Of a stretch of DNA of 64,000 nt, positions 44,794 through 54,678 are shown piece after piece (position 1 is the stretch's first letter; every line of letters starts with the position of its first letter). The position numbers and the translations under genes are program-made. The notes beneath the pieces were generated by a model. It made no database searches and was not told the origin of the DNA. It worked only from the letters and a program-made list of their open reading frames with translations. Origin of the DNA: Jatrophihabitans sp. GAS493. GTDB taxonomy: Bacteria; Actinomycetota; Actinomycetes; Mycobacteriales; Jatrophihabitantaceae. The stretch spans positions 682,001-746,000 of the forward strand of contig NZ_LT907982.1 in NCBI RefSeq assembly GCF_900230215.1. The letters are read 5' to 3'.

Positions 44794-45435
44794 TTAGTGG
44801 TAGGCACCGCCGGTGGCCTGCGTCGCCGTGAAGGCGAAGTTCAGCACCGAGGTGAGTCCGGAGGTCCCCGTCGAGCCGCTCGGCAGGTTGTAGTGAATGC
44901 GCAGGTAGTCGGTGCCTCCGGTGAGGGCCACCAGGCCGGTCGAGTACGAGGGTCCGGTGGCCTTCAGCGTCGCGACCGGGGTCAGCGCCGTCTCGGCTGT
45001 GGTCGTCCCGCTACAGGTCGCGGCGACTGTGGCCGAGGCCTGCGTCCAGGGCACCGAACAGTCGTCGACGGCGAGCTTGAGGCCGTTGGTCGCGTCGGTG
45101 TCCAGCAGGCTGCTGGTGGTGGGTGCGGTGACGGCAATCGCGACCGACCCATAGTTGATCGAGCCGGCGTTCACGACATTTACCAGGCGATCGGCGAAGT
45201 CACCCGGAGCCAGCCCGGAGACGTTGGTCGAGAAGAGCGCGCCGGCGCCGGGGTCATTGAGGGCGAAGGTGAAGGTGCCGCTGGAGATGGACTGGGCCTT
45301 GCTCTGGGTGGAGGTGAAGGTGGAGAGCGTCCCCGTGACGGCCGCGCCGCCGCCAACCAGGAGCACGGCGAACGAGACGAATAGGACGCGTTTGCGTCTC
45401 GTCCTCAGACTCTCTCTGAACTCGTCGATCCTCAT
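44794..45435 (-). CDS. TasA/camelysin-like exported protein
   Basis: A 213-aa protein. It has a basic N-terminus, a membrane segment (about 18-38) and the sequence GTLSTFTSTQSKAQSISSGTFTF, which resembles the cleavage region of TasA-type precursors. The mature part shares GLAPGDFADRLVNVVN and LLDTDATNGLKLAVDDCSVPW with the adhesin encoded downstream. TasA-type proteins build extracellular fibres after SipW cleavage. It is the first gene of a three-gene operon, with GGAGGCAG just upstream of the start. Confidence 0.8.
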   Translation of the reverse strand: MRIDEFRESLRTRRKRVLFVSFAVLLVGGGAAVTGTLSTFTSTQSKAQSISSGTFTFALNDPGAGALFSTNVSGLAPGDFADRLVNVVNAGSINYGSVAIAVTAPTTSSLLDTDATNGLKLAVDDCSVPWTQASATVAATCSGTTTAETALTPVATLKATGPSYSTGLVALTGGTDYLRIHYNLPSGSTGTSGLTSVLNFAFTATQATGGAYH

Positions 45436-45577
45436 GGCTACTGCCTCCCGATGGCCGACGGCTTCTTGCCGCTCGACTTGGGGACACCATCGACCTCAAA
45501 AACGGATACTTGAGTGTTTCGAATAATTTCCTGGATGAACTATTCCCGGACGATTACTCAATCCGCGAACTGCTCGT

Positions 45578-46423
45578 TCAGCGATAGGTGTGCAGCACCC
45601 GTTCGATGAGCTGGGCCACCGCGTCGTCGTCGTTCGACCCCACCACGTGATCGGCCGCCGCTTGCACGGACGGGTGGGCGTTCGAGACGGCGAAGGAGTG
45701 CCCGGCCCAGGCCAACATCGGCAGGTCGTTGGGCATGTCGCCGATCGCCGCCACCTCGCTGGGCGCGAAACCTTCCCGGGCCGCGATGTCGGCCAGCCCG
45801 GTCGCCTTGGTGATTCCGGCTGCGGCTATCTCCAGCAGCGCCGTCTTCGACGAATGAGTGACCGTCGCCTGGCCGTGCAGCAACTCCGCCGCCGCCGCCA
45901 TGAACTCATCGGGATTGGCCGTGCGGTCCTTGGCCAGCAGCTTCACCGCCGGGTGCAGGCCGATCTCGTCGAGGTGGCCGACGGTCGGCGGGGCGATCGG
46001 GTTGCCGGCCCGGTCGTGGGTGGGGCTGATCTCCCAGTCATGACGGTATTCCGGCTCGTGGCCGAAGCTCAGCCCGTACTCCAGGCCGAAGGTGACGTCG
46101 GGGAAGCGATCCCGCAGCGCGCTCGTGACGCTTCGGATCAATTCGGGCTGCAGCGGGTGGGTGCTGATGATCTCGGCCGAGTGCAGGTCATAGGTGACGG
46201 CGCCGTTGGCCGCGACCGCCACACCGGTGTGGCCGGTCATCGAGCCGATCTCGTCCAGCCAGCGGGGTGGACGACCGGTGACGAAGACGATCAGCAGTCC
46301 AGCCTCGGCGGCCTGGGCGATCGCCGCCCGGGAGCGGTCGGAGATGGTGTAGTCCGAGCGCAGCAGGGTGCCGTCGATGTCCGTGGCGACGAGTCGCACA
46401 CCCGGCAGCGGGCCGTCGATCAA
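45578..46423 (-). CDS. HAD-superfamily phosphatase, Cof type
   Basis: The chosen start is TTG 46423, which overlaps the serS stop; GTG 46399 is an alternative and the frame to 46462 would run into serS. This gives 281 aa, the usual Cof length. Motif I is [13 protein letters not shown], motif II FVTGRP, and motifs III/IV the lysine and [18 protein letters not shown]. Members dephosphorylate sugar phosphates or flavin-type substrates. It is translationally coupled to serS. Confidence 0.9.
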   Translation of the reverse strand: MIDGPLPGVRLVATDIDGTLLRSDYTISDRSRAAIAQAAEAGLLIVFVTGRPPRWLDEIGSMTGHTGVAVAANGAVTYDLHSAEIISTHPLQPELIRSVTSALRDRFPDVTFGLEYGLSFGHEPEYRHDWEISPTHDRAGNPIAPPTVGHLDEIGLHPAVKLLAKDRTANPDEFMAAAAELLHGQATVTHSSKTALLEIAAAGITKATGLADIAAREGFAPSEVAAIGDMPNDLPMLAWAGHSFAVSNAHPSVQAAADHVVGSNDDDAVAQLIERVLHTYR

Positions 46424-47703
46424 CGGGCCACCGGGGTGAGTAGGTCGCGACCGCCGAGCCACGGGCGCAGCGCCGCCGGGACGTAGACCGAGCCGTCCGG
46501 CTGCTGGTGATGATCGAGGAGACAGGCGATGGTTCGGGCCACCGCGCAGAGCGTCCCGTTGAGAGTGGCGACCGGCCCGACCACGCCCTTGCCGCCGTCG
46601 GTGGCCGCGGCCCGGGAACGGATGTTGAGTCGGCGGGACTGGAAGGTCGTGCAGTTGGAGGTCGAGGTCAGCTCGCGGTAGGCGCCCTGGGACGGGAACC
46701 AGGCCTCGATGTCGAACTTCCGCGACGCGCTGGAGCCGAGGTCGCCGGCCGCGACGTCGATGACCCGGTAGGAGAGTTCCAGTGCATCCATGAACTCGCG
46801 CTCCCAGGCCAGCAGCCGCTGGTGTTCCTCGGCCGCCTCCTCGACCCCGATGTAGGAGAACATCTCGACCTTGTCGAACCAGTGCACCCGGATGATGCCC
46901 TTGGTGTCCTTGCCGTAGGAGCCCGCCTCACGCCGGAAGCAGGATGAGAATCCGGCGTAGCGCAGCGGCAGTGCGGCCGCGTCCAGGATCTCGCCCGAGT
47001 GGTACCCGGCCAGGGCCACCTCCGACGTTCCCACCAGATAAAGGTCGTCGTCGGCCAACCGGTAGACCTCGTCGGAGTGAGCGCCGAGGAAGCCGGTTCC
47101 CTCCATCGTCTCCGGCTTCACCAGCGCCGGGGCGATCATCGGGATGAAGCCGGCGGCGGTGGCCTGGGCCATCGCCATATTCACCAGGGCGAGTTCGAGC
47201 TGGGCGCCGATGCCGGTGAGGAAGTAGAAGCGGGCGCCGCTTACCTTGGCTCCCCGCTCGGTGTCGATCGCCCCGAGCAGCGCGCCTATCTCGGTGTGTT
47301 CCTTCGGGTTCTCGACGACGGGCGGGGTGCCGACCAGTTCGAGGGTGACGAAGTCGGCCTCGCCACCGGGCGGAACACCGTCCTGAACGACGTTCGGAAT
47401 AGCCAGGTGGGCCGCCCGAAGCGCCTCGTCGGCTGCGGACTGCTCGGCCTCGGCCGCCTTCACCCCGTCGGCCAATTCCTTGGCCCGGGCCAGTAGCGCG
47501 GGGCGGTCCTCCGGGGTCGCCTTGGCCACCAGCCGACCCAGCGGCTTCTGCTCGGCGCGCAGGTCATCGGCGCGCGAGACCGCCGTTCGACGGGCAGCGT
47601 CGGCGGCCAGCAACGTGTCGACAAGGGACGGGTCCGCGCCCCGGACGCGCTGCGAGGCGCGCACTAGTTCGGGTTCGTCGCGGAGCAGGCGGAGATCAAT
47701 CAC
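46420..47703 (-). CDS. serS: Seryl-tRNA synthetase
   Basis: A 427-aa class II synthetase. It starts [24 protein letters not shown], then a long N-terminal coiled coil. Motif 2 includes [28 protein letters not shown] and motif 3 [37 protein letters not shown]. It charges tRNA-Ser in the cytosol. It precedes the HAD gene in a coupled pair. Confidence 0.97.
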   Translation of the reverse strand: MIDLRLLRDEPELVRASQRVRGADPSLVDTLLAADAARRTAVSRADDLRAEQKPLGRLVAKATPEDRPALLARAKELADGVKAAEAEQSAADEALRAAHLAIPNVVQDGVPPGGEADFVTLELVGTPPVVENPKEHTEIGALLGAIDTERGAKVSGARFYFLTGIGAQLELALVNMAMAQATAAGFIPMIAPALVKPETMEGTGFLGAHSDEVYRLADDDLYLVGTSEVALAGYHSGEILDAAALPLRYAGFSSCFRREAGSYGKDTKGIIRVHWFDKVEMFSYIGVEEAAEEHQRLLAWEREFMDALELSYRVIDVAAGDLGSSASRKFDIEAWFPSQGAYRELTSTSNCTTFQSRRLNIRSRAAATDGGKGVVGPVATLNGTLCAVARTIACLLDHHQQPDGSVYVPAALRPWLGGRDLLTPVAR

Positions 47704-47963
47704 CTACCCAGATTACTGACGCCGCCGAATCGGCGCCGCCGGATTCACGGTTCACATCCCGCCACCAGCACTGTTCGACGGCAATCCACCCGCAGTTCAG
47801 GGGCCGTTCACGCGTGGTGGGAGGCAACTTCAGGCGTTAGGTCACGCCGATGTCACAGACCTGGCGAAGAACCCATTTCAACTTGCCTACCGTTCTGAAT
47901 GTTGGCATCGTGACAGTCGACAAGCTGAATTTCGCCTGTCGCCGCACGAGCACGGGGGATGCC

Positions 47964-49343
47964 GTGACACCGTTCAACGCGCGCCACTCCCGCATCCTGC
48001 GCGCCTCGCGGATGCTCCTCGGTGCAGCGGTCGCGATCTCGGCCACGACGACGGCGGCCGTCTACCTGAGCGCCGGCGGTGCCGCTGCGGTCGGAAACTC
48101 CGACGCCCCGAACCCGGTGCAGTTGGGCTACGACTGCGCGTTCCCGGGAGCGACTTCGCACTCGATCACGGCCCTGGTCGCCTGGGCCGCCGGCGGCGCG
48201 GGCTCCGCCGTCAGTTCCAGCCCATCCTCGACCGCTCCGGGGGCCGGCAGTCCCTCCGTCGACAGTTCGGTGCGCCTGACGTCGGTCAGCCTGATCCTCT
48301 CGGCCGAGGTGGTCGATGAGCTTCGCCAGCTGCACGCGGCGTCCGTCGGGGGCGTCTTCGGTCCGCAGGTGTCGCCGAGCTCGCCGACCTCGACTTCGAC
48401 GTTGGCCGCACTGCTCGCACTGCCGGCGACACCCGGTACGCCACTGGCGCTAGTCGGCGGTTGGCTGGGCGGAGCGCCCACCTTCTCCTATGCCTCCAGC
48501 ACGCCGTACTCGTTGAAGGCCGATTCGTTCGTGCTGCAGCTGGCGGCGGCCACCGCCGATGGCACGTCGGTGAGCCTCCCGGCCTCGGTCGTCTGTACAA
48601 CGACGCCCGGACGGGACAACACGATCTTCACTCACACCGCGCGCGTCTGCGCCGGTGGCTCCATCGCGGCCCCGGGGGGTACCTGCACGACTCCCTCGCC
48701 GCGGCCGGCAACGCCCACACCGTCGCACGCTCCGGCAACGACTCCTGCGCCGGGGAAGGCGCCGACACCGACACCCGTCGTGACGCGCACGTCGGCGCTC
48801 CCAGCCCCTTCGGCCGCAGCACCGCCGGTGGTGGCGACGACCTATTCGCTGACCGGGATCTTCACGCTTCCTTCGGTGAGTGGGTCCGGGCGGCTCGGCC
48901 CGGGGACGCTGCGGGTTCGACCAGCGTCGGCGGACGGCCGATTCACCGGCTCACTAACGGTGCCGCCGGCGGTGATCGACGGGACGCTCTTCGGATTCGT
49001 GCCCATCACGGTGACGGCGGCGTTCACGCCGGTTGGCGCGGTGACCGGGCGAGTGAGCGCGAACCTGAGCGCCACGGCCGAGTCGGTCTTCTCGGTGGCG
49101 TTGAAATCGGTGAAGCTATTCGGACTGCTTCCGGTGACCTCATCGGAGTGCCGCACCAAGGCGCCGGTAAAGCTCCATCTCGCGTCGGGTGGCGCCGGGA
49201 CCTTCAACCCGGCTACTGGTGGCGGCCTGAGTGGGCAGCTTTCGATCGGTGAGTTCACTGGTTGCGGCGTGGCGACGAACGTGCTCAACGCAGTGGTTCC
49301 CGGCGCCGGAAGCTCGGTGACGTTCAGCGTGCTGCATCCGTAG
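47964..49343 (+). CDS. Secreted two-domain protein of unknown function
   Basis: The GTG at 47964, with GGGGGA close upstream, gives 459 aa whose hydrophobic signal (about 13-36) then lies near the N-terminus; an in-frame start at 47850 would add 38 residues. The mature protein has a Cys-containing beta-rich first domain (GYDCAFPGATSHSITAL), a Pro/Thr-rich linker (about 245-295) and a second beta-rich domain with two cysteines. The family is not recognised. A cell-envelope role is likely. Confidence 0.7.
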   Translation: MTPFNARHSRILRASRMLLGAAVAISATTTAAVYLSAGGAAAVGNSDAPNPVQLGYDCAFPGATSHSITALVAWAAGGAGSAVSSSPSSTAPGAGSPSVDSSVRLTSVSLILSAEVVDELRQLHAASVGGVFGPQVSPSSPTSTSTLAALLALPATPGTPLALVGGWLGGAPTFSYASSTPYSLKADSFVLQLAAATADGTSVSLPASVVCTTTPGRDNTIFTHTARVCAGGSIAAPGGTCTTPSPRPATPTPSHAPATTPAPGKAPTPTPVVTRTSALPAPSAAAPPVVATTYSLTGIFTLPSVSGSGRLGPGTLRVRPASADGRFTGSLTVPPAVIDGTLFGFVPITVTAAFTPVGAVTGRVSANLSATAESVFSVALKSVKLFGLLPVTSSECRTKAPVKLHLASGGAGTFNPATGGGLSGQLSIGEFTGCGVATNVLNAVVPGAGSSVTFSVLHP

Positions 49344-49435
49344 ACAGCCACTGCTCCCAGCGAATCACCCTGCTTTTACTCGGCATCTCCTCGCTTTCGA
49401 CCTTTTTGTCGTACCTCACCGCTACGGTTCTGGGT

Positions 49436-50821
49436 ATGGAGGGAACACCGTACGAGGGCCGCGAGGAGGACACCTCTGTCTCCTCGCGGGTTCCGTCGTT
49501 TGCCGATGCGGTGATGTTCCCCGACGGTGTGGCTTCGTGGTTGGCGGCGCATGAGCCGGGTCCTGAGACGGGGGCGTTGTTGGGGGTGCTGGATCCGGAG
49601 CGGTTGACCCATGCTGGGCGGGTGGATCTGTTGGTCGCGGTCCGCCGTCAGCAGGCCTGGTTCGCCGCGACCGAAGCCGGCCTGCTGGCTTCGATCAGTG
49701 CTCATGCGGCGGAGCTATCCCCGGTGCCGGAGTTGGCGTTCGAAGCCGCGGAGGCGGACGTGTCGTGTGCGCTGCAGATCCCGCCGCGGACAGCCGGGTT
49801 CGCGTTGGACCACGCCGTGACCCTGGTCCACCGGATCCCGACCACGCATCGGTTGCTGTTGGAGGGTCGGACGACACTGCGGCACGCGATGACCCTCGTC
49901 GGTGCCATCACCAACATCAGCGACGACCGGATCGCCTCCCAGGTCGAGGACGCGGTGCTGGGCAAGGTGGGGCATCAGACGCCGACCCAGTTCACCGGCA
50001 CCGTCCGCCGCGCCGTCGCCAAGTTCAACCCCAAGACCGATGCCCAGGCCCACGAAGACGCGGTGAAGGAACGTCGGGTCGCCCGGTTCGCCCACGACGA
50101 CGGGATGGCCGCGATCTGGGCCTACCTCCCCGCCGACGCCGCCGACGCGGTGATGGTCGCCGTCAACGCCGTCGCCGACCAGTCGAAAGCTCAGGCCCCC
50201 GGCGATGGGCGGACCGCCGACCAACGCCGAGCCGACGCGTTCCTGAACATCGCCCTGCGGGCGTTGAACGATCCGGGGCTGCCGAAAGCCCACGGCCTGC
50301 GACCCAGCGTTCACGTCACCGTCTCCGCAACCACCCTGTTGGGCTTGGATGAGTTGCCGGGGGACCTCGACGGGTACGGCCCGATCCCCGCCGCCCTGGC
50401 CCGACGCATCGCCGCCGACCCCACCGGCACCTGGCGCCGCCTGATCACCGACCCACTGTCCGGCACCCTCCTCGACCGCGGCCGCAGCACCTACACACCA
50501 CCCCGCGACCTCACCGAACACGTCATCACCCGAGACCGGACCTGCGCCTTCCCCACCTGCACCCGACCCGCTCGCCGCTGCGATCTCGACCACCGCATCC
50601 CGTATCCCACCGGCTGCACAAGCGCCTGCAACCTCAACGCCCTCTGCCGCCGACACCACCGGCTCAAACACCAACTCGGCTGGAACATCACCCACCGCGA
50701 CACCCACGGCAACTACCACTGGAGCACCCCAACCGGCCACCACTACCAATCCATCACCCCACCGCTGAGCGACCCCGACCCACCACCCGAGAAACCACCG
50801 GATACCGAGGCAAACACGTAG
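49436..50821 (+). CDS. HNH endonuclease / DUF222 protein
   Basis: The ATG at 49436 gives 461 aa; a longer frame upstream overlaps the previous gene. The DUF222 domain spans most of the protein. The C-terminal HNH nuclease has the two Cys pairs (CAFPTC and the later pair near SACNLNALC) and the HNH core DLDHRIPYPTG followed by CRRHHRLKH. Copies of this 13E12-like family are numerous and mobile-looking in actinobacteria. Its GTG-poor, C-rich 3' half differs slightly from the 5' half. Cellular role is unclear. Confidence 0.9.
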   Translation: MEGTPYEGREEDTSVSSRVPSFADAVMFPDGVASWLAAHEPGPETGALLGVLDPERLTHAGRVDLLVAVRRQQAWFAATEAGLLASISAHAAELSPVPELAFEAAEADVSCALQIPPRTAGFALDHAVTLVHRIPTTHRLLLEGRTTLRHAMTLVGAITNISDDRIASQVEDAVLGKVGHQTPTQFTGTVRRAVAKFNPKTDAQAHEDAVKERRVARFAHDDGMAAIWAYLPADAADAVMVAVNAVADQSKAQAPGDGRTADQRRADAFLNIALRALNDPGLPKAHGLRPSVHVTVSATTLLGLDELPGDLDGYGPIPAALARRIAADPTGTWRRLITDPLSGTLLDRGRSTYTPPRDLTEHVITRDRTCAFPTCTRPARRCDLDHRIPYPTGCTSACNLNALCRRHHRLKHQLGWNITHRDTHGNYHWSTPTGHHYQSITPPLSDPDPPPEKPPDTEANT

Positions 50822-50890
50822 CGTCTAGCGGAGCGTCGTGAAGATGGCCAGCTGCGGTCAATGCTAAATGTCCAGCAAGATACTGGGGAT

Positions 50891-52195
50891 TCAGGTCAGA
50901 TAGGCATAGGCGGGCGAACCCGGGTCGATCTGCTCGATGCGCATCGGTGACTCCTCCATGCGCTGCAGCAGGCCGGGCAGCGCCTCGACCGCCCCGATCT
51001 CGATGCCGACCAACGCCGGCCCCGTGTCGCGGTTGTTCCGCTTCACATACTCGAAGAGCGTGATGTCATCCTCCGGACCGAGCACCTCGTCCAGGAATTG
51101 CCGCAGCGCACCCGGCTTCTGGGCGAACTCAACCAGGAAGTAGTGCTTCAGCCCGCTGTGCACGAGCGACCGCTCGACGACCTCGCCGTAACGCGACACA
51201 TCGTTGTTCCCACCTGACACCAGCGCCACCACCACCGCGTCCTCCGGTAGCTCGAGGCGCAGCTCACCGATCAACCCGACCGCCGCCGCGGCCAGCGCCC
51301 CCGCCGGCTCGGCGATGATGCCCTCGTTCTGGTACAGCGCCAGCATCTCGGTACAGATCGCACCCTCGTCGACCTCCACCATCCGGAAGCTCTCCCGATC
51401 CCCGGCATCGTCCGCCGCAGCCGCCGCCGCGACGATCTCGTACGGCAAGTCACCGACCCGGCGCACCGCAGCTCCGTCGACGAATGGGTCCATCTCGTGC
51501 AGCGTCATCGGTGCACCCGCCGCCAATGCCGCCGTCATGGACGCAGCCCCGGCCGGCTCCACACCGACCACCCGTACCCGCGGCGCCCGCTCGGCCAGGT
51601 AGGCCAGCAGCCCGGCGATGAGCCCACCCCCGCCGACCGGCACCACGACGACATCGGGCGGCTTCGGCAACTGGGCCAGAATCTCGGCTCCGATCGTCCC
51701 CTGCCCGGCCATCGTCCGCCGGTCGTCGAACGGCGGCACCAGGGTGGCCCCCGTCGCCCGAACATCGGCCAGCGCCGCGGCCGCTGCGTCGTCGTAGGTG
51801 TCGCCGACCAGAATCAGCTCGACCCGCTCGCCACCGTGCACCCGAATCCGGTCACGCTTCTGCCGGGGCGTCGTCCGGGGCAGGTACACCCGCGCGCTGA
51901 TCCCCAGCCGCTTGCTCGCGAACGCCACTCCCTGCGCGTGGTTTCCGGCGCTGGCACAGACGACCCCGGCCGCCCGTTCCGACTCATTCAGCTGCGACAT
52001 CAGGTTGAAGGCCCCCCGCAGCTTGTAGCTGCGTACCGCCTGTAGGTCCTCCCGTTTGAGGTAGACCTGCCACCCTGATTCCCGCGAGAGCCGCTCGCAG
52101 ATCTGCAGCGGCGACGACTCGATCACGTCGGCCAGTCGCAGCGCCGCCTCCTCGACGTCGGCGGCGCTCAGCGTTTCTGTGGTCACGCCGACCAT
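50891..52195 (-). CDS. ilvA: Threonine ammonia-lyase
   Basis: A PLP enzyme of 434 aa from ATG 52195; upstream ATGs at 52255 lack a well-spaced ribosome-binding site, so the start is uncertain. The PLP lysine is in LQAVRSYKLRGAFNLM, the glycine loop is PVGGGGLIAGLLAYL, and SGGNNDV follows. The C-terminal ~85 residues form one regulatory domain (HYFLVEFAQKPGALRQFL). It deaminates threonine to 2-oxobutanoate for isoleucine synthesis. Confidence 0.95.
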   Translation of the reverse strand: MVGVTTETLSAADVEEAALRLADVIESSPLQICERLSRESGWQVYLKREDLQAVRSYKLRGAFNLMSQLNESERAAGVVCASAGNHAQGVAFASKRLGISARVYLPRTTPRQKRDRIRVHGGERVELILVGDTYDDAAAAALADVRATGATLVPPFDDRRTMAGQGTIGAEILAQLPKPPDVVVVPVGGGGLIAGLLAYLAERAPRVRVVGVEPAGAASMTAALAAGAPMTLHEMDPFVDGAAVRRVGDLPYEIVAAAAAADDAGDRESFRMVEVDEGAICTEMLALYQNEGIIAEPAGALAAAAVGLIGELRLELPEDAVVVALVSGGNNDVSRYGEVVERSLVHSGLKHYFLVEFAQKPGALRQFLDEVLGPEDDITLFEYVKRNNRDTGPALVGIEIGAVEALPGLLQRMEESPMRIEQIDPGSPAYAYLT

Positions 52196-52269
52196 CGTCG
52201 CAGTTCGCCGCGCGATTCGATGCGGCGCCGTCGAGAGTGACGAGGTAGACATCAAAACGAAGTGACAGC

Positions 52270-52305
52270 CTCCGTTTCCCTGGTAGCGTTTTCATCGAAA
52301 CGGAG
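52270..52305. promoter_or_regulatory. Candidate operator upstream of the first MFS pump
   Basis: CTCCGTTTC (52270-52278) and GAAACGGAG (52297-52305) are perfect 9-base inverted arms separated by 18 bases. The site lies 59 bases before the MFS start codon. The TetR gene two positions downstream is the obvious candidate regulator. Confidence 0.55.
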
Positions 52306-52363
52306 TCATTGGCTCCTTTTTCGGATTCCACTCTCACGATCCACCGCCAAGGAGCACCAAGAA

Positions 52364-53884
52364 ATGACGCTAACCAGCGAAGAGGTGCGGCCGGACGGCA
52401 ACGTCGCCGCCACCGCCGAGCACGAGAACCCTCACCACCGCCACCGCTGGAGCATCCTCGGCGTCCTCGGCCTGGCCCAGCTCATGGTCGTCCTCGACTC
52501 GACCGTCGTGAACATCGCCCTCCCGTCCGCCCAGCAGGCGCTTGGCTTCTCCGACAGCGAGCGGCAGTGGATCATCACCGCCTACGCGCTCGCCTTCGGC
52601 AGCCTGCTGCTCCTGGGTGGCCGCCTGGCCGATCTCTTCGGCCGCAAGCGCATCTTCCTCATCGGCCTCGCCGGCTTCGCCGTCGCCTCGGCGGTCGGCG
52701 GCGCGGCCGACGGCTTCGGAATGCTGGTCACCGCCCGCGCCGTACAGGGCGCCTTCGGCGCACTGCTGGCCCCGGCCGCGCTATCGCTGCTCACCACCAC
52801 CTTCACCGAGCCCAAGGAGCGCGCGAAGGCCTACGGAATCTACGGTGCGATCGCCGGTAGCGGCGCCGGTGTCGGCCTGCTGCTCGGTGGGATCCTCACC
52901 GAGTACCTCTCCTGGCGCTGGTGCATGTACGTCAACCTGATCTTCGCGATCGCGGCGTTCATCGGTGGCTACATCTTCCTCAAGCACACGGTCGCCCAGG
53001 TGCGCCCGAAGCTCGACATCCCCGGCGCCATCGTCGTCTCGGTTGCCCTCTTCAGCCTCGTCTACGGCTTCGCCCACGCCGCGACCGGTGGCTGGGCCGA
53101 CGCCGTCACGATCAGCTTCCTGGCCGCCGGCGTCATCCTGCTCGGGGCGTTCGTCTTCCTCCAGCAGCGCGCCGCGCACCCACTACTGCCGATGCGCGTG
53201 CTGGCCGACCGCAACCGGGCCGGTGCCTACATCGCCATCTTCATCTCCGGCATCGGCATGTTCGGCGTCTTCCTCTTCCTGACCTACTACCTGCAGGCAA
53301 CTCTGGGCTACAGCGCGGTGCGCAGCGGCCTGGCCTTCCTGCCGATGGTCGGCGTGATCATGGTCGTCGCCACCGTCGGCACGGCGGTGCTGGCCACCAA
53401 GCTCGGCCCGCGCTGGCTCATCGGTCCGGGCATGCTGATCGCCGCCTTCGGCATGGTGCTGCTCACTCGAATCACGGTCGAACCCCAGTACGCCATCCAC
53501 ATCCTCCCGGGCATCATGGTCATCGGCGCCGGTCTGGGCCTGGTCTTCTCCTCCGCGATGAGCCTGGCCACCTCCGGTGTCAAGGCCGACGACGCGGGCG
53601 TCGCCTCGGCATTGGTGAACATCGGGCAGCAGGTCGGCGGGTCAATCGGCACCGCACTGCTGAGCACCCTGGCGGCCACCGCCGCGACCAACTACGTCAT
53701 CGACCACGCCACCAGCAACCCGCCGGCGACCAGTGTCCTGGCCAACGCCGCCGTGCACAGCTACGTCGTCGCGTTCTGGTGGTCGGCCGCGATCTTCGCG
53801 GTCGGTTCGCTGATCGGTTTCGTCGTGCTTCGAGGAGCGGTGCCGGAGTACAACCCCGACGCCGAGCCGGTCATGGCTCACTAG
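52364..53884 (+). CDS. DHA2-family MFS transporter (first pump)
   Basis: The ATG at 52364 has AAGGAG about 10 bases upstream and gives 506 aa with 14 predicted membrane segments, the DHA2 (EmrB/QacA) layout. The first helix is LAQLMVVLDSTVVNIALPS, with the conserved Asp, and motif A is GGRLADLFGRKR. Members export drugs or toxic metabolites by proton antiport. A TetR regulator gene follows. Confidence 0.93.
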   Translation: MTLTSEEVRPDGNVAATAEHENPHHRHRWSILGVLGLAQLMVVLDSTVVNIALPSAQQALGFSDSERQWIITAYALAFGSLLLLGGRLADLFGRKRIFLIGLAGFAVASAVGGAADGFGMLVTARAVQGAFGALLAPAALSLLTTTFTEPKERAKAYGIYGAIAGSGAGVGLLLGGILTEYLSWRWCMYVNLIFAIAAFIGGYIFLKHTVAQVRPKLDIPGAIVVSVALFSLVYGFAHAATGGWADAVTISFLAAGVILLGAFVFLQQRAAHPLLPMRVLADRNRAGAYIAIFISGIGMFGVFLFLTYYLQATLGYSAVRSGLAFLPMVGVIMVVATVGTAVLATKLGPRWLIGPGMLIAAFGMVLLTRITVEPQYAIHILPGIMVIGAGLGLVFSSAMSLATSGVKADDAGVASALVNIGQQVGGSIGTALLSTLAATAATNYVIDHATSNPPATSVLANAAVHSYVVAFWWSAAIFAVGSLIGFVVLRGAVPEYNPDAEPVMAH

Positions 53885-53964
53885 AATCATCCAGCGAAAT
53901 CCCTACAGTCGCCCGTCGGCGGCGCCACAGATAGCCGCCTGTCGGCGGTGGAGAGGAGAAACAG

Positions 53965-54618
53965 ATGCTCATCGAGAAGTCAGTCCGTAAGGACGTGGCC
54001 CGAAACCGAGCTCTGCTCCTCGCCGCCGCCGACGAGGTCTTCTGCCTGCGCGGCGCGCACGCCACCCTCGACGAGATCGCCCAGCATGCCGGCGTCGGAG
54101 TCGCCACGGCGTACCGGCACTTCGAGAGCAAGCAAGGTCTGCTGGTCGCCCTCTTCCAGGACCGCATCAACAAGGTCCAGCAGATTCTCGAAGACGCCGA
54201 GACGATCAGCGACCCCCGTGAAGCGATCGAGTCGTTCCTCTACGGCGTCTGCGCAACGCAGGCCAACGACGCCGGGCTCCGCGAGGCGATGACCTCGAAC
54301 ATCGGCCTCCCCGACGCCAACGAAGTGCGCGACCGGCTGGCTCCGATCGCGACGCGCATCCTGAATCGGGCCCGCGCCGCCGGACTGCTCCGGCCCGAGG
54401 CCAACGAGAACGATATCCCAATAATTCTATGGATGATCGGCTCCATCACCGACTACGCCGGCCCCTCGAATCCAGAGATCTGGCGCCGCTACCTGGAGAT
54501 CCTGCTGGACGGACTCTTCGCCGAGTCGGTGCCCCGTCGCGGACTGAGCATCCCCGCGCTGGACGAGGACGCGATCGCCCTCGCGATGACCGAGTGCGGC
54601 AGCCGAACACAGCGTTAG
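53965..54618 (+). CDS. TetR-family regulator (first pump)
   Basis: A 217-aa regulator behind a GGAGAGGAG site. The N-terminal helix-turn-helix is IAQHAGVGVATAYRHFESKQGLLVALF. The C-terminal ligand-binding part is less conserved. It lies in the same direction as the first MFS pump, 80 bases after it, and probably represses that pump. Three 18-base repeats follow its stop codon. Confidence 0.92.
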   Translation: MLIEKSVRKDVARNRALLLAAADEVFCLRGAHATLDEIAQHAGVGVATAYRHFESKQGLLVALFQDRINKVQQILEDAETISDPREAIESFLYGVCATQANDAGLREAMTSNIGLPDANEVRDRLAPIATRILNRARAAGLLRPEANENDIPIILWMIGSITDYAGPSNPEIWRRYLEILLDGLFAESVPRRGLSIPALDEDAIALAMTECGSRTQR

Positions 54619-54666
54619 CCGTCCCGCCAGCGTTAGCCGTCCCGCCAGCGTTAGCCGTCCCGCCAG
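54613..54666 (+). repeat. 18-base tandem repeat across the TetR stop codon
   Basis: The unit CGTTAGCCGTCCCGCCAG occurs three times without change (54613-54630, 54631-54648, 54649-54666). The first copy contains the TetR stop TAG, and the period of six codons repeats TAG in frame. Confidence 0.9.
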
Positions 54667-54678
54667 TTAGCCAGCCGG

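Noticed and set aside
49436-50821. HNH/DUF222 gene as part of a mobile element
   Set aside because: No terminal repeats, transposase or integrase genes surround it.
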